Below are positions 59,533 to 64,000 of a stretch of 64,000 nucleotides of DNA, piece by piece. The position numbers and the translations under genes are program-made. Positions within the stretch are counted from its first letter, which is position 1, and each line of letters starts with the position of its first letter. The DNA is from Flavobacteriaceae bacterium HL-DH10. GTDB lineage: Bacteria; Bacteroidota; Bacteroidia; Flavobacteriales; Flavobacteriaceae. The stretch spans positions 2,796,501 through 2,860,500 of the forward strand of contig CP134536.1 of assembly GCA_031826515.1 (NCBI GenBank), written 5' to 3'. The notes under the pieces are model-generated. The model was not told where the DNA came from. It worked only from the letters and a program-made list of their open reading frames with translations, and ran no database searches.

Positions 59533-60526
59533 TGATGTTTTCATTGATAGTATGTACCTATATCCGACCGCAACCTTTGTTAGAATTATTGCAGTCGGTT
59601 AAAGAACAAACGTTATATCCTAATGAAATTTTAATAATTGATGGTTCATCAAACAACGAAACTGAGACAGTTTTAAATAAAAAACCTTTTAAAAACTTAA
59701 GATATTATAAGGTTGATAAATTAAACAGAGGCTTGACCAAACAGCGGAATTTTGGAATTAATTTGGTTTCTAAAGATTCTGAAATAATGTGTTTTTTAGA
59801 TGATGATATTATTTTAACTCCTAGCTATTTTGAAACCTTAATTGAAACGTATTCAATTAAATCAGACGCATTAGCTGTTGGGGGTTATATTACGAATGAA
59901 GTTTCATGGAAATTATCAGATAATCAAAATGACTCGTCAAAATTTTATTTTGATGGTTGGATGCGTAATGAACCTTCGCGATTTAAAATAAGACAATTAT
60001 TTGGTTTGTTGCCAGATGTGGACCCAGGATTTATGCCTACATTTTCTCATGGGCGTTCTATTAGTTTTTTACCACCATCAGAAAAGATTTATGAAGTTGA
60101 ACAACTTATGGGGGGGTATCTAGTTATAAAAAAGAAGTTTTCAATAGCCTTAAATTTTCTAATTATTTTGAAGGTTACGGACTTTATGAGGATGCCGATT
60201 TTTCATTGAGACTAGCGAAAATGGGTCGTCTATATATAAATACTGGCGCACAATTAGAACATTATCATGATGACTCTGGACGACCAAATAAATATAATTA
60301 TGGAAAAATGGTTATTAGAAATGGGTGGTATGTGTGGCGCGTGAAATATTCAAATCCTTCAATAAAAGCTAAAATAAAATGGCATTGTACAGCCATATTA
60401 CTAACTAAAGTTAGGGTTTTAAATATAATAACAACTTCAAACAGAAAAGAAGCTTTAACAGAAAGTTTAGGACGAATTGTTGGTTGGTTTTCGCTTATCT
60501 TTAATCCGCCTAAGGTTGAATTATAA
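59532..60526 (+). pseudogene. Glycosyltransferase family 2 gene split by a one-base deletion in a G run
   Basis: Frame one (from ATG 59532) gives a GT2 core: FSLIVCTYIRPQPLLELLQS, RGLTKQRNFGINL, FLDDDIILTPSYFE, FSHGRSISFLPPSEKIYEVE and QLMGG, then turns to nonsense and stops at 60209. The other frame carries KEVFNSLKFSNYFEGYGLYE, DADFSLRLAKMGRLYINTGA and QLEHYHDDSGRP to 60526. One extra G in the G7 run at 60110-60116 joins them (MGGVSSYKKEVFNS) into a normal GT2 of about 331 residues. G tracts are typical sites of slipped-strand switching, and they are also typical sites of sequencing error. Confidence 0.83.
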
Positions 60527-60548
60527 AACATCTATCTAATATTTAACA

Positions 60549-61670
60549 ATGAAATTTTTAATCCTCACACATGTTTTACACAAGCAGCAGAACAACCAAT
60601 GGTTTGCCTATGCGCCTTATGTGAATGAGATGAATTTATGGTTTAAATATGTAGATGAGGTTGAAATAGTAGCGCCAATTTTAATAAATAAAACAAGTTC
60701 AATAGAACACCCCTATTCACATAATAATATTAAGTTTAATAAAATACCATCTATTGCCTTTATAAATTTTAAGCAGTCTTTTTTGTCGATATTTTTATTG
60801 CCATCAATTTTCTTTAAAATTTTCAAAGCTTGTAAAGAAACAGATCATATTCATTTGCGATGTCCTGGAAATATTGGTTTAATAGGGTGTTTAGTTCAAA
60901 TACTATTTCCTTCAAAACCTAAGACTGCAAAATATGCTGGAAATTGGGATCCAAACGCGAAACAACCCTTAAGTTATAAGTTGCAAAAATGGATTTTAAG
61001 GAATACATTTTTAACTAAAAATATGACCGTTTTGGTGTATGGAGATTGGAACCATCAAACTAAAAATATAAAATCCTTTTTTACGGCTACTTATAAAAAC
61101 TCTGAAATAGAAAAACTTATAAAAAGAGAGTATTCAGACATGTTAAAGTTTGTTTTTGTGGGCAGTTTAGTTGAGGGCAAAAGACCTTTGTTTGCAATTA
61201 AGTTAGTAGAAGAACTATACAAGCAAGGAAAACAAATCACTTTAGATCTGTATGGTGATGGCGTTTTAAAAGAAGTTTTGCAAAATTATATAGTAGAAAA
61301 CAAATTAGAAGATGTTATTGTCGTGCATGGTAACCAATCTAAAGAAATTATAAAAGAGGCATTACGAAAGGCTCATTTTTCAATATTACCATCAATTTCT
61401 GAAGGTTGGCCAAAAGCAATAGCTGAAGCCATGTTTTTTGGGGTAATTCCCATTGCAACAAAAATATCCTGTGTGCCTAATATGTTAGATTATGGAGAAA
61501 GAGGCATATTAATTGAACCAAAATTAGATGTTGCTACAACCATTATAAATAAGGCATTACCTAATGTTTTGTTATTAGAAGGGATGTCTCAAAAAGCTTC
61601 AAATTGGGCGCAAAGTTATACCTTAGAGGTTTTTGAGGAAGAAATTTCTAAACTGATAATGCCTTCATGA
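60549..61670 (+). CDS. Glycosyltransferase family 4-like protein
   Basis: 373 residues. The N-terminal half begins MKFLILTHVLHKQQNNQWFA and includes DHIHLRCPGNIGLIGCLVQI and YAGNWDPNAKQPLSYKLQKW. The donor-binding half starts LKFVFVGSLVEGKRPLFAIK and holds the signature PSISEGWPKAIAEAMFFGVI (about 278-297). All GT-B features are present. Related proteins occur in flavobacterial exopolysaccharide loci. It overlaps the following GT4 gene by 4 bp (TCATGAG). Confidence 0.89.
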   Translation: MKFLILTHVLHKQQNNQWFAYAPYVNEMNLWFKYVDEVEIVAPILINKTSSIEHPYSHNNIKFNKIPSIAFINFKQSFLSIFLLPSIFFKIFKACKETDHIHLRCPGNIGLIGCLVQILFPSKPKTAKYAGNWDPNAKQPLSYKLQKWILRNTFLTKNMTVLVYGDWNHQTKNIKSFFTATYKNSEIEKLIKREYSDMLKFVFVGSLVEGKRPLFAIKLVEELYKQGKQITLDLYGDGVLKEVLQNYIVENKLEDVIVVHGNQSKEIIKEALRKAHFSILPSISEGWPKAIAEAMFFGVIPIATKISCVPNMLDYGERGILIEPKLDVATTIINKALPNVLLLEGMSQKASNWAQSYTLEVFEEEISKLIMPS

Positions 61671-62743
61671 GAGTATTACAATTAATAGATTCATTACATG
61701 CTGGAGGTGCGGAGCGCGTCGCTGTAAACTTAGCAAACGGATTATCTACTAAAATTGATAAGTCCTTTTTATGTGCGACTCGACAAGAAGGACATTTAAA
61801 GGAAAGTATTTCAAGTCAGGTGGGTTATTTGTTTTTAAATAAAACAAAAACTATAGATTTTAGAGCGATACAAAAGTTGAAAGCTTTTATTAAAGAAGAA
61901 AAAATTGAAATAATTCACGCACATTCCAGCTCTTTTTTTTTAGCAACTATTATTAAAATAATATACCCAAAGCTTGTATTGGTATGGCATGATCATTATG
62001 GGAAAAGTGAGTACTTAGATAAACGTCCGACATTTGTTTTAAAATGGTGTTCGAAATTATTTAATCATGTTTTTGTAGTTAATTCCAAGTTAGAAAGTTG
62101 GTCTAAAGAAATGCTTGATTGTAAATCGGTAAGTTATTTGCCGAATTTTGCAGTTGCTAACAACAAAGCATCTTTAACAAAATTAAAAGGGGAAGCAGGA
62201 AAAAGAGTTATTTGTTTAGCAAATTTCAGAGCGCAGAAGGATCATATAAATCTTTTAAAGGCTTTTAATATGGTATGGAAAACAAATACGGGTTGGACAT
62301 TGCATTTAGTTGGTCATGATTTTAAAGATGAGTATGCATTAGACATTAAAAATTTTATAAAAGATAATGCCTTAGAAAAGCATGTCTTTATTTATGGAAG
62401 TTGTACGGATATTTCTCATATTTTAAATCAGAGCGATATAGGGGTGTTATCTTCAAAATCAGAGGGTTTGCCTTTGTCGTTATTAGAATATGGCTTAGCA
62501 GGCTTAGCAACTATTACAACTAATGTTGGAGATTGTTACAAAGTGGTTTCCAAAGATGCAGAAGGCCTTTTAATTCCTTCAAATAATACAGATGCTTTAG
62601 TAAATGCTTTGTTGAAATATATCAATAATAAAAATTTAAGACTTGAGTCAGGACGATGTTTAAAAGCGAAGGTTAATACGTCGTTTTCTGAACCGTCTAT
62701 ATTAAATTCCATTTTAGAAACTTATAAAAAACACCAAATATGA
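61667..62743 (+). CDS. Glycosyltransferase family 4 protein
   Basis: 358 residues. The N-terminus MRVLQLIDSLHAGGAERVAV with NLANGLS is the archetypal GT4 GGAER motif. IIHAHSSSFFLATIIK, VICLANFRAQKDHINLLKAF and SSKSEGLPLSLLEYGLAGLA (about 262-281, E-x7-E) follow. Typical of polysaccharide GT4 enzymes adding Gal, GalNAc or GlcNAc, but the donor cannot be fixed. ATGA overlap with the ligase/polymerase gene. Confidence 0.92.
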   Translation: MRVLQLIDSLHAGGAERVAVNLANGLSTKIDKSFLCATRQEGHLKESISSQVGYLFLNKTKTIDFRAIQKLKAFIKEEKIEIIHAHSSSFFLATIIKIIYPKLVLVWHDHYGKSEYLDKRPTFVLKWCSKLFNHVFVVNSKLESWSKEMLDCKSVSYLPNFAVANNKASLTKLKGEAGKRVICLANFRAQKDHINLLKAFNMVWKTNTGWTLHLVGHDFKDEYALDIKNFIKDNALEKHVFIYGSCTDISHILNQSDIGVLSSKSEGLPLSLLEYGLAGLATITTNVGDCYKVVSKDAEGLLIPSNNTDALVNALLKYINNKNLRLESGRCLKAKVNTSFSEPSILNSILETYKKHQI

Positions 62744-64000
62744 AGTTGTCTTTGTATTATAAACTTCTTGTGTTTCATATAGTTTTAGCTATTGGTATTT
62801 TTGTCTATAAACCATTAGCATTAGCTTATTTTCTGCTCATTATTGTATTTTTTAGTTATAAAATTTTAAGGGCATCTAAAAAGTATAAAACATTCTATGT
62901 GCTATTAGCTTGTGCTTACATCGTGGGAATTGAAGTTTTTTTAAGGATGAATGGGGGTACAGTATTTTATGAAGCAAGTAAATATTTAGTTATTGTATTT
63001 GTTGTGATGGGATTATTGAGTAATAGCTTTTCAAATCAAGCCATAATTTATTTGATTTATATTTTATTGCTAATCCCAGGGATTTTTGTTGCGGTAACAG
63101 AAATGGGGTTTGAATCGGATATTAGAAGAGCCATTGCTTTTAATTTAAGTGGTCCTATTTGTTTAGGAATCACTGCATTTTATTGTTATAAGAGGAGTTT
63201 AAGCTTTAAGCAGATAAAAATTATATTGTTAGCTTTTTTATTTCCGCTTATTAGTATGGCTGTTTATTTGGTTTTATATACACCAAATTTACAAGAGATT
63301 ATAACCAGTACAGGATCTAATTTTAGTGCTTCTGGTGGTTTTGGACCTAATCAAGTAGCAACCGTTTTGGGTATAGGTATGTTTGTGTTATCAACACGTT
63401 TTTTTATGTCTAGAGAGTTATTCTATCATAGAATTATTGATTTAATTTTGTTTGCATTATTAGGGTTTAGAGCATTGGTAACATTCAGTAGAGGAGGCGT
63501 CATTACAGCTACTATATTGATTGTCTTTTTTTTAGCCGTTTATTATTTTAAAGTTAATATAAAAACGAAATTCCGTATTAAATTTTCATTATTTGTTTTC
63601 TTAATGATGGTGGTCTTTACTTGGTTGGTTAGCTCCATTCAAACCAGTGGGTTTTTAGATAAACGTTATGCGAATCAAGATGCAGCTGGAAGAGAAAAGG
63701 AAGATATTACTACAGGAAGAACAGATTTGTTAGCTTTTGAGATTGGTGAATTTGTTGATAATCCTTTTTTAGGAATTGGTGTTGGTAAAGTAAAAGAAGC
63801 ACGTTTAAATGAAACGGGTGTTGCTGCAGCCTCACATAATGAAATGAGCCGTATAGTTGCAGAGCATGGTTTGTTTGGGGTATTTGCTTTTTTAATTTTA
63901 TTGCTTACTCCATTGGTGTTTAGAATGAGAAATAGAACGAATCTATTTTTTTATTCATTCTATTTGTTTTGGTTTCTAACCATTAATCATTCTGCCATGC
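62740..64000 (+). CDS. O-antigen ligase / polymerase family membrane protein (partial, runs off the window)
   Basis: At least 420 residues with no stop before the window edge. It starts with ATG 62740 overlapping the previous stop. It is very hydrophobic with about ten membrane helices. The hallmark Wzy_C / O-antigen ligase strings are seen: GGFGPNQVATVLGIGMFVLS, ALVTFSRGGVITATILI, then a periplasmic loop with GRTDLLAFEIGEFVDNPFLG, IGVGKVKEARL and ASHNEMSRIVAEHGLFG. It would join or polymerise lipid-linked glycan units at the outer face of the inner membrane. With an ABC exporter present, a ligase role is as likely as polymerisation. Confidence 0.9.
   Translation, partial: MKLSLYYKLLVFHIVLAIGIFVYKPLALAYFLLIIVFFSYKILRASKKYKTFYVLLACAYIVGIEVFLRMNGGTVFYEASKYLVIVFVVMGLLSNSFSNQAIIYLIYILLLIPGIFVAVTEMGFESDIRRAIAFNLSGPICLGITAFYCYKRSLSFKQIKIILLAFLFPLISMAVYLVLYTPNLQEIITSTGSNFSASGGFGPNQVATVLGIGMFVLSTRFFMSRELFYHRIIDLILFALLGFRALVTFSRGGVITATILIVFFLAVYYFKVNIKTKFRIKFSLFVFLMMVVFTWLVSSIQTSGFLDKRYANQDAAGREKEDITTGRTDLLAFEIGEFVDNPFLGIGVGKVKEARLNETGVAAASHNEMSRIVAEHGLFGVFAFLILLLTPLVFRMRNRTNLFFYSFYLFWFLTINHSAM

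Noticed and set aside
43383-60116. Programmed ribosomal frameshifting in the three split glycosyltransferase genes
   Set aside because: None has a slippery heptamer with a clear downstream stimulator in the right register. One-base loss in a homopolymer (switch, lesion or error) explains all three better.

Overview
This window comes from a chromosome of the phylum Bacteroidota, most likely a marine member of Flavobacteriaceae. The DNA is strongly AT-rich. Several genes are preceded by the Bacteroidota promoter type TTG-N17-23-TAnnTTTG. The rpmB-rpmG-DUF4295 ribosomal operon followed by ftsY and rimO, the SecA tail without a zinc-binding end, the DUF2795 protein and many TTG starts also fit. 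Three sulfotransferase-like genes in a polysaccharide locus fit a marine habitat. I see no rRNA, tRNA, CRISPR array, transposase or integrase.

Positions 1-9.4 kb are housekeeping: a partial sodium:solute symporter, recR, a family 2 glycosyltransferase, a 2-oxoacid dehydrogenase E2, a DnaQ-type exonuclease, an FAH-family enzyme, an Hpt protein, cinA, rpmB/rpmG/DUF4295 and ftsY, then the remnant of a serine hydrolase gene. Positions 9.5-15.4 kb hold rimO, a leftward sulfite oxidase/cytochrome c/sterol desaturase group, a divergent membrane protein and an M23 peptidase. Two Crp/Fnr-like 16-bp boxes lie between the divergent genes.

Positions 15.4-17.7 kb hold a two-gene module (serine hydrolase plus a membrane-anchored XRE regulator) tightly bounded by two attC-like sites. 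It looks like an integron gene cassette with no integrase nearby. Positions 17.8-25.5 kb carry, leftward, secA, a DUF2795 gene, a cobalamin adenosyltransferase, a methyltransferase and a Uup-like ABC-F protein.

From 25.6 kb to the window end is one large rightward surface-polysaccharide locus: Wza-like lipoprotein, Wzc-like tyrosine kinase, Wzm/Wzt-type ABC exporter, then about 30 genes for glycosyltransferases, sulfotransferases, methyltransferases, a UDP-GlcNAc 2-epimerase, a nonulosonic (sialic-type) acid set neuB-neuC-neuA, an asparagine-synthase-like amidotransferase and a partial O-antigen ligase/polymerase. The expected product is a sulfated, methylated, nonulosonate-containing polysaccharide. 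Three glycosyltransferase genes each carry an apparent one-base loss in a homopolymer run (A7, G5, G7), which means either phase variation or sequence error.

Two small passenger genes have settled between the exporter genes: a GIY-YIG endonuclease gene inside an array of about a dozen palindromes, and a four-helix-bundle (S23/IVP) gene flanked by GTGAA/TTCAC repeats. Palindromes sharing an AGAT...TGAC frame but with covarying stems are scattered through the window. Two further structured repeat families each occur twice.
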